Part shown: piece by piece, positions 22,190 through 32,999 of the stretch
How positions within the stretch are numbered: the first letter of the stretch is position 1
How the letters are laid out: the number at the start of each line of letters is the position of its first letter
DNA from: Ascarosepion bandense
Lineage: Eukaryota > Mollusca > Cephalopoda > Sepiida > Sepiidae
Direction of reading: 5' to 3'
NCBI GenBank assembly: GCA_037127315.1
Contig: JBBBDQ010001279.1
Coordinates: 849,001 to 913,000, forward strand
Length of the DNA: 64,000 nt
The notes under the pieces: generated by a model
The model's database searches: none
What the model saw: only the letters and a program-made list of their open reading frames with translations
What the model was told of the DNA's origin: nothing
Position numbers and translations under genes: made by a program

Positions 22190-25100
22190 TCATACACAAA
22201 CCGTTCCTTAGGGTCATACACAAGCCGTTCCTTAGGGTAATACACAAACCGTTCCTTAGGGTCATACACAAACCGTTCCTTAGGGTCATACACAAACCGT
22301 TCCTTAGGGTCATACACAAACCATTCCTTAGGGTCCTTTGCAAGCGTTCCTTAGGGTCATACACAAACCGTTCCTTAGGGTCATACACAAACCGTTCTGG
22401 GATCCTTTGACCGTTCCTTAGGGTCATACACAAGCCGTTCCTTAGGGTCATACACAAACCGTTCCTTAGGGTCATACACAAACCGTTCCTTAGATTATAC
22501 ACAGCCCGTTCCTTAGGGTCATACACAAACCGTTCCTTGGGGTCATACACAAACCGTTCCTTAGGGTCATACACAAGCCGTTCCTTAGGGTCATACAAGC
22601 CGTTCCTTAGGGTCATACACAAACCGTTCCTTAGGGTCATACACAAACCGTTCCTTAGGGTCATACACAAACCGTTCCTTAGGGTCATACACAAACCGTT
22701 CCTTAGGGTAATACACAAACCGTTCCTTAGTGTAGAAACCGTTCCTTAGGGTAATACACAAACCGTTCCTTAGGGTAATACACAAACCGTTCCTTAGGGT
22801 CATACACAAACCGTTCCTTAGGGTCATACACAAACCGTTCCTTAGGGTCATACACAAACCGTTCCTTAGGGTCATACACAAACCGTTCCTTAGGGTCATA
22901 CACAAACCGTTCCTTAGGGTCATACACAAACCGTTCCTTAGGGTCATACACAAACCGTTCCTTAGGGTCATACACAAACCGTTCCTTAGGGTCATACACA
23001 AACCGTTCCTTAGGGTCATACACAAACCGTTCCTTAGGGTCATACATTCGTTCCTTAGGGTAATACACAAACCGTTCCTTAGGGTCATACACAAGCCGTT
23101 TCCTTAGAGGTAATACACAAACCGTTCCTTAGGGTCATACACAAACCGTTCCTTGGGGTAATACACAAGCCGTTCCTTAGGGTCATACACAAACCGTTCC
23201 TTAGGGTCATACACAAACCGTTCCTTAGGGTAATACACAAACCGTTCCTTAGGGTCATACACAAACCGTTCCTTAGGGTAATACCCAAACCGTTCCTTAG
23301 GGTAATACACAAACCGTTCCATAGGGTCATACACAAACCGTTCCTTAGGGTAATACACAAACAGTTCCTTAGGGTAATACACAAACCGTTCCTTAGGGTC
23401 ATACACAAACCGTTCCTTAGGGTCATACACAAACCGTTCCTTAGGGTCATACACAAACCGTTCCTTAGGGTCATACACAAACCGTTCCTTAGGGTAATAC
23501 ACAAACCGTTCCTTAGGGTCATACACAAACCGTTCCTTAGGGTCATACACAAACCGTTCCTTAGGGTAATACACAAACCGTTCCTTAGGGTCATACACAA
23601 ACCGTTCCTTAGGGTAATACACAAACCGTTCCTTAGGGTCATACACAAACCGTTCCTTAGGGTCATACACAAACCGTTCCTTGGTCATACACAAACCGTT
23701 CCTTAGGGTAATACACAAACCGTTCCTTAGGGTCTTTTCAAACCGTTCCTTAGGGTCATACACAAACCGTTCCTTAGGGTCATACACAAACCGTTCCTTA
23801 GGGTCACACACAAACCGTTCCTTAGGGTCATACCTGGCCAGTTCCTTAGGGTCATACACAAACCGTTCCTTAGGGTCATACACAAACCGTTCCTTAGGGT
23901 AATACACAAACCGTTCCTTAGGGTAATACACAAACCGTTCCTTAGGGTCATACACAAACCGTTCCTTAGGGTAATACACAAACCGTTCCTTAGGGTCATA
24001 CACAAACCGTTCCTTAGGGTCATACACAAACCGTTCCTTAGGGTCATACACAAACCGTTCCTTAGGGTCATCCCACAAGCCGTTCCTTAGGGTCATACTG
24101 AAACCGTTCCTTAGGGTAGCCACTGACCGTTCCCTTAGGGTCATACACAAACCGTTCCATAGGGTCATACACAAATAGTTCCTTGGGGTCATACACAAAC
24201 CGTTCCTTAGGGTAATACACAAACCGTTCCTTAGGGTCATACACAAACCGTTCCTTAGGGTCATACACAAACCGTTCCTTAGGGTCATACACAAACCGTT
24301 CCTTAGGGTAATACACAAACCGTTCCTTAGGGTCATACACAAACCGTTCCTTAGGGTAATACACAAACCGTTCCTTAGGGTCATACACAAACCGTTCCTT
24401 AGGGTCATACACAAACCGTTCCTTAGGGTCATACACAAACCGTTCCTTAGGGTCATACACAAACCGTTCCTTAGGGTCATACACAAACCGTTCCTTAGGG
24501 TCATACTGACCGTTCCCTTGGGTAATACACAAACCGTTCCTTCAGGTCATACACAAACCGTTCCTTAGGGTAATACACAAACCGTTCCTTAGGGTCATAC
24601 ACAAACCGTTCCTTGGGTCATACAAGCCGTTCACTTGGGTCATACACAAACCGTTCCTTAGGGTCATACACAAACCGTTCCTTAGGGTAATACACAAACC
24701 GTTCCTTAGGGTCATACACAAACCGTTCCTTAGGGTAATACACAAACCGTTCCTTAGGGTCATACACAAACCGTTCCTTAGGGTCATACACAAACCGTTC
24801 CTTAGGGTCATACACAAACCGTTCCTTAGGGTAATACACCGTTCCTTGGGGTCATACACAGAGCGTTCCTTAGGGTCATACACAAACCGTTCCTTAGGGT
24901 AATACACAAACCGTTCCTTAGGGTCATACACAAGCCGTTCCTTAGGGTCATACACAAACCGTTCCTTAGGGTCATACACAAACCGTTCCTTAGGGTCATA
25001 CACAAACCGTTCCTTAGGGTCATACACAAGCCGTTCCTTAGGGTCATACACAAACCGTTCCTTAGGGTCATACACAAACCGTTCCTTAGGGTCATACACA

Positions 25101-26897
25101 AACCGTTCCTTAGGGTCATACACAAGCCGTTCCTTAGGGTAATACACAAACCGTTCCTTAGGGTCATACACAAACCGTTCCTTAGGGTCATACACAAACC
25201 GTTCCTTAGGGTCATACACAAACCGTTCCTTAGGGTAATACACAAACCGTTCCTTAGGGTCATACAAACCGTTCCTTAGGGTAATACACAAACCGTTCAT
25301 AAAGTTATGCAAACCGTTCCTTAGGGTCATACACAAACCGTTCCTTAGGGTCATACAAGCCGTTCCTTAGGGTCATACAAACCGTTCCTTAGGGTAATAC
25401 ACAAACCGTTCCTTAGGGTCATACACAAACCGTTCCTTAGGGTAATACACAAACCGTTCCTTAGGGTCATACAAACCGTTCCTTAGGGTAATACACAAAC
25501 CGTTCCTTAGGGTAATACTGGCTCCGTTCCTTAGATTAGCCCTGGCCATTCCTTAGGGTCATACACAAACCGTTCCTTAGGGTCATACACAAACCGTTCC
25601 TTAGGGTCATACACAAACCGTTCCTTGGGGTCATACACAAACCGTTCCTTAGGGTCATACACAAACCGTTCCTTAGGGTCATACACAAGCCGTTCCTTAG
25701 GGTCATACACAAACCGTTCCTTAGGGTAATACACAAACCGTTCCTTAGGGTCATACACAAACCGTTCCTTAGGGTAATACACAAACCGTTCCTTAGGGTC
25801 ATACACAAACCGTTCCTTAGGGTCATGCACAAACCGTTCCTTGGGGTAATACTGAAAATAATTCCTTAGGGTAATACACAAACCGTTCCTTAGGGTCATA
25901 CACAAACCGTTCCTTAGGGTCATACACAAACGTTCCTTAGGTCATACACAAACCGTTCCTTAGGGTCATACACAAACCGTTCCTTAGGGTAATACACAAA
26001 CCGTTCCTTAGGGTCATACACAAACCGTTCCTTAGGGTCATACACAAACCGTTCCTTAGGGTAATACTGTCGTTCCTTGGTTATACACAAACCGTTCCTT
26101 AGGGTCATACACAAACCGTTCCTTAGGGTCATACACAAACCGTTCCTTAGGGTCATACACAAACCGTTCCTTAGGGTCATACACAAACCGTTCTTAGGGT
26201 AATACACAAACCGTTCCTTAGGGTAATACACAAACCGTTCCTTAGGGTCATACACAAACCGTTCCTTAGGGTCATACACAAACCGTTCCTTAGGGTAATA
26301 CACAAACCGTTCCTTAGGGTAATACACAAACCGTTCCTTAGGGTCATACACAAACCGTTCCTTAGGGTCATACACCAAACCGTTCCTTAGGGTCATACAC
26401 AAACCGTTCCTTAGGGTCATACACAAACCGTTCCTTAGGGTCATACAAACGTTCCTTAGGGTCAAACACACAAACCGTTCCTTAGGGTCATACACAAACC
26501 GTTCCTTGAGGGTCATACACAAACCGTTCCTTAGGGTAATACACAAACCGTTCCTTAGAATCCAATATACAAACCGTTCCTTAGGGTAATACACAAACCG
26601 TTCCTTAGGGTAATACACAAACCGTTCCTTAGGGTCATACACAAACCGTTCCTTAGGGTCATACACAAACCGTTCCTTAGGGTCATACACAAACCGTTCC
26701 TTAGGTCTATACAAACCGTTCATAGGGTCATACACAAACCGTTCCTTAGGGTCGCCCTGACAGTTCCTTAGGGTCATACACAAACCGTTCCTTAGGGTCA
26801 TACACAAACCGTTCCTTAGGGTCATACACAAACCGTTCATAGGGTCATACACAAACCGTTCCTTAGGGTCATGCAAAATAAACCGTTCCTTAGGGTG
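22190..26897. repeat. 24-bp minisatellite, about 195 units
   Basis: The consensus plus-strand unit is cgttccttagggtcatac + acaaac. Two variant sites dominate: gtCatac versus gtAatac, and aaAcc versus aaGcc. Rarer length variants and scrambled units (for example near 23830, 24110, 25515, 26755) break the phase. Because 24 is a multiple of 3 and the antisense unit lacks stops in more than one frame, open frames up to 466 codons run through it (FVYDPKER or MTLRNGLC repeats). They shift frame repeatedly and have no flanking coding context. I regard them as a by-product of the repeat. Confidence 0.97.
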
Positions 26898-27090
26898 TTG
26901 TAACCTCACACCCCACTTAATTCACTTCATTGACTGCCCTTGTTTTTATTTGTTTCTTCATTTTTATTTTTTGTTTTATCTATTTTTTAAATCTCTTTAT
27001 CTATATTTTACAAAATTATTTAACCACATTTTATTGCCTGATGATGGGGTTTAAACACTGAAACTTTATACCTATTGAGTTGCGGTATGC

Positions 27091-27137
<47 letters not shown>
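26898..27137. other. Linker ending in (TAA)n
   Basis: AT-rich sequence between the minisatellite and the first LINE end. It contains gcctgatgatggggttt followed by cactgaaac near 27040-27065, superficially hammerhead-like, and ends in (TAA)n at 27091-27137. Confidence 0.6.
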
Positions 27138-27138
<1 letters not shown>

Positions 27139-27489
27139 TACACCATCTACACAGACAGAAAAATTGAAGCAAACAGGCCAGACATTATTGTTAAAAACCA
27201 GAAGGAGAAAACTTGTCTATTAATTGATATGGCTTGTCCAGGGGATTGTAACATAGCAATCAAGGAATTTGAAAAACTGTCAAAATATAAAGACCTGGAA
27301 ATTGAAATAGAAAAAATGTGGAAATTGAAAACAAGAGTTGTGCCAGTGATAGTAGGTGCACTTGGAATGATAAAAAATGGAACAAAACAACACATTGAAA
27401 GAATCCCTGGAAACCCCAGCTTAAGAGATATACAAAAAATTGTCTTATTAAGTACAGCCCACACACTAAGGAAAACTTTATCTATGTAA
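27138..27489 (+). pseudogene. LINE 3' end with PD-(D/E)XK-type endonuclease (R2/Dong-like), copy 1
   Basis: An uninterrupted frame with no start of its own follows (TAA)n directly: YTIYTDRKIEANRPDIIV, then CLLIDMACPGD, EKLSKYKDLEIEIEKMW, VVPVIVGALGMIKNGT and a natural stop at 27487-27489. The RPDIIV...LLIDMA spacing suggests a PD-(D/E)XK nuclease as in the C-terminus of R2/R4-type LINEs. A ~130-bp 3' UTR ends at tgatgaaaaatgac, then (TAA)n. 5'-truncated at the microsatellite. Dong elements of this group are known to insert in TAA repeats, which fits the setting. Confidence 0.7.
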
Positions 27490-27623
27490 TGCTAGGGATG
27501 ATAGGGAAGATAGAAAAACATGAAATGGAGCCATAACAACACGCCACGACCTGCCTTACGCCTCCCCGCAGACTTGGTTGGTAGTGAGACCAAAGCAGAA
27601 ATCGAAATATGATGAAAAATGAC

Positions 27624-27684
<61 letters not shown>
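27624..27684. repeat. (TAA)n microsatellite between the two LINE ends
   Basis: About 20 TAA units, the tail or target of copy 1 and the 5' junction of copy 2. Confidence 0.95.
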
Positions 27685-27688
<4 letters not shown>

Positions 27689-28079
27689 CACTGGTATGAA
27701 CATTACCCAGCACCGGTTACAGAAATAGAAGATGTCACCATTCTATGGGATTACACCATCTACACAGACAGAAAAATTGAAGCAAATAGGCCGGACATTA
27801 TTGTTGAAAACAGAAAGAAAAATCTTTTCTATTAATTGATATGGCTTGTCCGGCGGATTGTAACATACCAACCAAGGAATTCGAAAAACTGTCAAAATAT
27901 AAAGACCTGGAAATTGAAATAAAAAAAATGTGGAAATTGAAAACAAGAATCGTGCCAGTGATAGTAGGTGTACTTGGAATGATAAAAAATGGAACAAAAC
28001 AACACATTGAAAGAATCCATGGGAACCCCAACTTAAGAGCGACCATAGCAGAAATCGAAATATGATGAAAAATGACAAC

Positions 28080-28082
<3 letters not shown>
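27685..28082 (+). pseudogene. LINE 3' end with PD-(D/E)XK-type endonuclease, copy 2
   Basis: The same protein end as copy 1 but longer upstream (HWYEHYPAPVTEIEDVTILW precedes the shared part). A one-base frameshift lies near 27830 (IVENRKKNLFY then stop), and a deletion of roughly 150 bp removes the last coding part and much of the 3' UTR. It ends in the same tgatgaaaaatgac, then (TAA)n at 28083-28117. Confidence 0.7.
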
Positions 28083-28118
<36 letters not shown>

Positions 28119-28121
<3 letters not shown>

Positions 28122-28190
28122 TTCAACAGTAAAGTCATTACCTAACTGACACTCTAGTACTTTGCTCATATTAGGGAAGCCGAGATATCA
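28119..28190 (-). pseudogene. CR1/Jockey-like LINE, part 2, after the insertion
   Basis: Begins with the right copy of the 22-bp target duplication (28119-28140). It continues cctaactgacactctagtac, which aligns with cctagttgctaatctagtat of the LINE at 35310-35330. Confidence 0.6.
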
Positions 28191-28770
28191 AAGGGGGAAA
28201 CTCATTACTACTAATGTCTTACTATTATGTGGGGAAGTATTTCTGGGAAGTATATGTGGGCGGTATTGCTGCTGCAGCCCAGACTAAAGATTGACTAAAC
28301 TTGGCGCCATTTCCCAAAACAAGACATTTTTAATGTGTGAATTACTTTCAGGTGGTTAGATACAGCAATACAGAAAAGCGAAAAAATGTTTCGCCCTTTC
28401 AGTATTCAAGATGACAAAAGTAAATTTGATCCTAATGAGGGAACTGTAGGTAATAAGCATTTATATGTACGGAAGAAATTATGAAAACTAATTTCCTAAC
28501 CTTCTCAGAGAAGGTAGTACCCGATAAAAATAACTTGAGATTTAGTTCCGATAAAGGGTAATTGCTTTTATAAGCTATTTACGCTTTGCCGGGGGAGGAA
28601 CAAGTAGCATTTGGTATTTGCAGAAAAGTCATAAACATTTAAGAAAATTGCTTGTTCTACAAAGAAATTTATGGTAAATATTTTAAAACGATTTGCAAAA
28701 ACACTTGTTTCGACGTTTCGCCGATCAAACAGCGAAAAGGAATTCTATTTTATTTCAACCAAGTCAACAT
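28191..28770. other. Unannotated stretch
   Basis: No recognised gene or repeat. It contains a few tttcg-rich words but no supported structure. Confidence 0.45.
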
Positions 28771-28774
28771 TGGT

Positions 28775-28925
28775 TAGTCAGTCAATCAGTTAAATGCCAT
28801 AAGCGATACACGCTTGCACAATATTTTTATGCAGTAGGTTGCTATTAGTTTCTGCGGTAGACGGGTTGCCAACCAAGGCTATAAAAACCCTGTCCAGTTA
28901 TTTAACTCATAGCTGGAGGGGTTAT
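28775..28925 (-). mobile_element. tRNA-derived SINE, family A, partial
   Basis: Minus-strand copy: the (agtc)n-type tail, gtaggttgctattag, ggttgccaaccaaggctat and catagctggagggg blocks are present. The tRNA-like head is missing. Confidence 0.8.
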
Positions 28926-28939
28926 ATTATATTATTATA

Positions 28940-29030
28940 TCACTAATAATTAGTGGGAGATCAGTTTATTACTTCATAACAATATAAAACCAATCCTTCG
29001 CATTATACCCAGTAAAAGCTTTATTTATGC
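28940..29030. repeat. Dispersed 80-90-bp repeat (gggggatcag type)
   Basis: aattagtgggagatcagttt, attacttcataacaatata and agtaaaagctttatttatg recur at 29520-29615, 31637-31715 and, as the spacer of the MITE array, at 61590-61655 and its repeats. Confidence 0.75.
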
Positions 29031-29044
29031 TTCCAACGGTTATA

Positions 29045-29226
29045 TTCAGTTAGTCAGGTAAGTGATATACGTAATACACGGTAGGGCGATCATGTCTCGA
29101 AAGAGACATGACTGACTGGGCAGAATATTTTTGCACAGTAGGTTGCCATTACTTCCTTCAGTAGACTGTTTACTCAACCTTCCCTGCTACTTAACCCATA
29201 GCTAGAGAGAGAAGAGACGGATTATG
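29045..29226 (-). mobile_element. tRNA-derived SINE, family A, partial, split by a 5S SINE
   Basis: Contains the gacatgactgactgggcag and gtaggttgccattac blocks up to gagacggattatg, then runs into the 5S-derived SINE insertion. Confidence 0.75.
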
Positions 29227-29238
29227 TTATATTATATT

Positions 29239-29504
29239 CATCATCATCATTTATTCATCACACCCAATGGTGTATAGGGCAGCAACTTTTTGTTGCTTTT
29301 TCTGTAACAAACTGTTTTGTTACGGGACAAGGTTGTTAACTCAACCCCCAAACCTGGAGGACCGGTGGACCATTCTTGGTCCTTACGTTTACAGCACCCG
29401 GTATTCCCAAATAGTCACCCATTTAAGTACTGACCAGGCTCGATGTTGCTTAACTTCGGTGATCGGACGGGAACCGGTATATTCAACACGATATAACCGT
29501 AGAC
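29239..29504 (-). mobile_element. 5S rRNA-derived SINE
   Basis: On the minus strand, 29504-29385 is a nearly complete 5S rRNA-like sequence: gtctacgg start, ccgatcaccgaagttaagca (A-box region), cctggtcagtacttaaatgg (C-box region), accgggtgctgtaaac end. A ~140-bp body follows and ends in (ATG/ATGA)n at 29252-29239. An 11-bp target duplication tatattatatt is at 29228-29238 and 29505-29515. The internal 5S promoter would give Pol III transcription. The body is unlike the tRNA-SINE body. Confidence 0.88.
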
Positions 29505-29629
29505 TATATTATATTAATAAGTAATAATTAGTGGGGGATCAGTTTATTACTTCATAACAATAGCAGATCAATCCTCTACTTTATGCCAAGTAAAAGCTTT
29601 ATTTATGTTTCCAGCTATTATTTTAAGAC

Positions 29630-29885
29630 AATCAGGTAAGTGCCACACGTGATACACAATTGGACGATCATGTGTCAAAAGAGATATGACTGACTGGACA
29701 GAATATTTTTGTACAGTAGGTTGCCATTACCTCCCTCGGTAAACTGTTTACCAACCAAGGCAATAGAACCCAAGCTGTTCTGCTATTTAACCCATGGCTA
29801 GAGGAAGAAGAGATGGATTAATACCTTTCCCAAGGTGTCTGTGCGTATGTGAATGCAACGAATTCGAACTCGGCTCTACATTGGC
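29630..29885 (-). mobile_element. tRNA-derived SINE, family A
   Basis: Minus-strand copy: tail, gactgactggacagaatat, ggttgccattacctccctcg, catggctagaggaagaagag, aatacctttcccaagg. The B-box region is at about 29855-29875 (aattcgaactc); it stops before the A box. Confidence 0.85.
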
Positions 29886-29934
29886 TAAACAGAACACAAT
29901 TCACCTTGTCATATTATGGATATTTTCCTTTTTA

Positions 29935-30295
29935 TTTTTTTACTTTAAGTATGCTACTAGATTGGTATCTACGCTCCACCCTTTTATTGTCGAAATAGTT
30001 AGATGCCACCGCCACTTTTACGCCAACATTTTCTTTTCCTCGCACTTTCCGCCTGTGGAGCTCCCTTCCGTTGACTTGCTTCCCTGCCGCTTATAACCAG
30101 AAAAAATTGAATGCAACATCATTTGCCATCTTCTGTCTTCTTGAATCCCGATCACTTTTTGTCCTTTCTTCAATCCTCCATATTCTCAGTCTTCTCTTTC
30201 ACTTTCACTTTCACTTTCACTTACAGTAACAACCCTCATCACACTAGTTGCATTTCCGCCTTCTCTAGGGCGAAATGATTAAAAAAATAAATGCT
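29935..30295 (+). pseudogene. CR1/Jockey-like LINE 3' end
   Basis: The coding end (ATRLVSTLHPFIVEIVRCHR, then a NxFFSSHFPPVELPS-type segment and CRL) is followed by a 3' UTR with (ctttca)n and a tail ccgccttctctagggcgaaa ending in attaaaaaaataaat. Confidence 0.65.
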
Positions 30296-30489
30296 TACAC
30301 GAGAAGAAACTAAAACATAACAACAAAATCATGCCTGTGAGGCGGAAAGAAAAAGAGACAGTTTGCGTTAAAACTCTTCGTATAACCGGTATAAAGGCTT
30401 AAGGTTGAATGTCTCCTTGTGGACGAGGGAATCAGCCTAGAGGATGAGGGAGTCGATAGTCTTGTATTGGAGATCATGTATATTATTGT

Positions 30490-30740
30490 TGTGGGAGTAT
30501 TACTCACATAAGATAATGGACTCATCATAGGACCATATGTAACCGAGATTTATTAACGCTCGGTGTGTTGCTGAGACTCTGTGGAGACGCTAGTAACTTT
30601 CACTAACTGACTTACAGTACAGTATTTTCTTTTGGCTTTTCTATGTGTATATCTTGTATTGTTGTCTTGTTTTGTCTAATATATGTCTAAACCTACATTG
30701 GCGTTTGTCTTATTATTGATAGTCCTAATTTAGGTCCACA
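30490..30740 (+). mobile_element. LTR, short copy, with primer-site-like sequence
   Basis: Starts tgtgggagtattactcac, ends taatttaggtccaca, and is followed by tcaactggcgacga. This resembles the junction after the 5' LTR of many Gypsy-type elements (tggcgacga primer-binding site). A related, longer LTR is at about 30890-31616. Confidence 0.6.
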
Positions 30741-30889
30741 TCAACTGGCGACGAATTATTCGAACTCACACGGAAAAGAAAATTTTCTACACAGGAAAAC
30801 TTTCTTACGTCTATCGCCACATCCACTGGCTATTCGAACTTCACACAGAAAAACAAATTTTTCTCACGCCACATCAACTAACTAAGATA
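30741..30889 (+). mobile_element. Deleted internal part of an LTR element
   Basis: Only ~150 bp lies between the two LTR copies. It starts with the primer-site-like sequence and contains two related aactggcgacgaattattcg / atccactggctattcgaact segments. No gag or pol remains. Confidence 0.5.
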
Positions 30890-31616
30890 ATGGACTCGTC
30901 GTAGGACTATATGTAGCCGAGGGTTATTAACGCTCGGTGTGTTGTTGAGACTCTGCGCTAGCATTTGCCTCTGCAACTATGACACTGTCAGCTCTCTGCC
31001 TTCGGGTAGAGGGCGCACTCTGCTTCCGGGCAGAGAGTACTAACCCAGTTGTTGTTCTGCCGAAGGGTAGAATCACGACTCGGTAAAAATAGACAGACAT
31101 TTTTTGACCCGGCTATAAGGCCTTGTGTCACATCTAATAAAATGACCTTGTGTCACATCTAACTTTGCGTGGGAAGGCTGGTAAATACTGTTGCCGAGAC
31201 TCTGTGCTTAGTTGGCATTTGCCTCTGCAACTATGATACTGTCAGCTCTCTGCTTTCGGGTAGAGGGCGCTCTCTGCTTCCGAGCAGAGAGCACTAACCC
31301 AGTCGTGGTTCTGCCGAAGGGTAGAATCACGACTCGGTAAAAATAGACAGACATTTTTTGGCCCGGCTATATGGCCGGGAAGTCCCACTATAAAATGGCC
31401 TTGTGTCACATCTAACCTTGCGTGGGGAGGTTGGTAAATACCGTTGCTGAGACACTGTGGAGACTCTGGTAGCGTTCACTGACTGACTTACAGTACAATA
31501 TTCTCTTTTGCTTTTTCTATGTGTATATCTTGTATTGTTGTATTGTTTTGTCTAATATATGTCTAAACCTACATTGACGTTTGTCGTATTATTGATAGTC
31601 CTAATTTAGGTCCACA
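30890..31616 (+). mobile_element. LTR, long copy, with ~245-bp internal tandem duplication
   Basis: Shares both ends with 30490-30740 but includes a ~245-bp segment present twice (about 30950-31190 and 31195-31440): gacactgtcagctctctgc, gaagggtagaatcacgactc. Part of this sequence also occurs at 62710-62860, so it is dispersed. Confidence 0.6.
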
Positions 31617-31719
31617 TCAATCATATTATTATATTAATAAGTAGTAATTAGTGGGAGATTAGTTTATTATTAAAAATAATAGAAAACCGTCCCTCACTTT
31701 ATGCCCAAGAGAAGCTTCA

Positions 31720-32015
31720 TGTTTCCAACTATTCAGTCAGTCATTTTAAGTGTCATACGTGATACCTGCTTGTGTGATCGTGTCTCTTTCGATCCATAAC
31801 TAACTAATTAGAAGATTTTCCCGCGGTAAGTTGCCGTTTCTTTCTGCGGTAGACTGGTTGACAACCAGGGCTTAGAACCCAATCTCTTCTGGTATTCAGC
31901 CAATAGCTGGAGAGGAAGAGATAGATTAATACCTTTCCGGAGGGTATTTGCGCGTAAGTGAATGCAACGAATTCAGCTGAATTCGAACTCTGCTCTCCGA
32001 TTTCTCGTTCTTGTC
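31720..32015 (-). mobile_element. tRNA-derived SINE, family A
   Basis: Minus-strand copy with most of the body (gtagactggttgacaaccag, aatagctggagaggaagaga, gtatttgcgcgtaagtgaat) and a B box (gaattcgaactct, about 31978-31990). Confidence 0.85.
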
Positions 32016-32039
32016 ATATTGAGATCACACCTCAAGTAG

Positions 32040-32950
32040 TTATTGATTATCTTTTTTCCCCGTTTTTGCATGAAGCAAAGTTAAAAACAGTACAAAATCT
32101 ATGAATCATGTTTCCATTTCTCTCCAAGTGAAAACAATTTTTCAGTTGATTTTATCTTTAAATATTGTAAACTTTAAATGGCAGCTTAGACATTGACGCG
32201 TGGTTTGTTTTCGATGGTTTATCAATCTTTTTAAGGTTATTCAAAACCGAAAAATATTTTTTTTATGGTAAGAATGTTTTTTTAGATAAGAGCGATTTTC
32301 AGATACAAGTCTCACTATTTAACCCATAGCTAGGTGGATCCATAACTTTCCAAAGGGTATTTGCGCGTAAGTGAATATAACTGAGGAATTTGAACCCGGT
32401 TTTCCAATTTCTCATTCAGAAAATTTATCTATTACACTATCCACATAGCCAAGCTTACAGCACATATCGTCGAATGGTCACCCATCTAAGCCCTAACCAT
32501 GTTCAACTTTGCTTAATTTCGGTAAGCGGATGTTAATTTGTGTTTCAATTTGATCTGTTCGTAAAATAACGTATTGAGAAATTCACAGTATCCCATCAAA
32601 TCGGGTCATTTCTTTATTTAAAAGTACAGGGTAAAATTAGTGTCAACCTAAATTAACACTGGAGAACCGCAATTTTGAACCAAATTAATTGTCTTTCTTT
32701 CCCCCATATAAAATTGTTGGCTATATTTGGATAATTTCCCCACAGGCCTTATTTGTTCAAAACTATTTTCATCATTTTTCCCCTTTGAGGAAATGTGCTG
32801 AATTTTTCTTTAATATTATTATTTTATTATATTTCATTGTATTTTGTTTATTATTTTATAAACATTTCGTTTTTCGCTCCGAGGCAAATTGCCAGATAAA
32901 ATAACATATTTATCTCTACAGGACCTAAATTTGTTTTGCATGCCAATAAA
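32040..32950. repeat. Old duplicated segment, copy 1
   Basis: It matches 40070-41870 in order over most of its length: aaccgaaaaatat/aagccgaaatatac, ggataatttccccac/cgataattttcccaat, taataacgcatttatctct. The second copy has gained a 98-bp repeat cluster and a tRNA-SINE. Confidence 0.7.
32300..32545 (-). mobile_element. Composite 5S-tRNA SINE, degenerate
   Basis: On the minus strand, a decayed 5S rRNA-like part (about 32545-32455; agttcaactttgctta on the complementary side, gatgggtgaccattcg-type C box) is followed after ~20 bases by a tRNA-like head and the family A central region. It belongs to an old duplication with 41175-41420. Confidence 0.6.
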
Positions 32951-32999
32951 TATTTTTATTTTTTTCTACAAATTACGTTTTCACATCAACTACAACATT

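Larger units (their letters stand above)
21854..28118 (+). mobile_element. 6.27-kb insertion with 22-bp TSD and (TAA)n 3' end
   Basis: Bounded by the 22-bp direct repeat. In plus-strand order it contains a purine-rich (GAA)n tract, a ~40-bp inverted pair (about 21958-21995 with 22028-22075), the 24-bp minisatellite, a ~190-bp linker, (TAA)n, two LINE 3' ends encoding a restriction-like endonuclease, and a terminal (TAA)n. The right end (TAA)n then TSD fits target-primed insertion of a LINE with a TAA tail. The whole block may be one insertion that later expanded. Confidence 0.65.

Noticed and set aside
22190..26897. CRISPR-like array
   Set aside because: Units are contiguous with no unique spacers, and the setting is eukaryotic transposon debris.
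22176..26909. Long minus-strand open frames (up to 466 codons) encoding FVYDPKER or MTLRNGLC repeats
   Set aside because: The 24-bp unit is a multiple of three and lacks stops in more than one antisense frame, so open frames arise automatically. They change frame at each irregular unit and have no flanking coding context.
27040..27075. Hammerhead ribozyme with CTGATGA and GAAAC
   Set aside because: The sequence between the two motifs does not form stem II, and no stem I partner follows.
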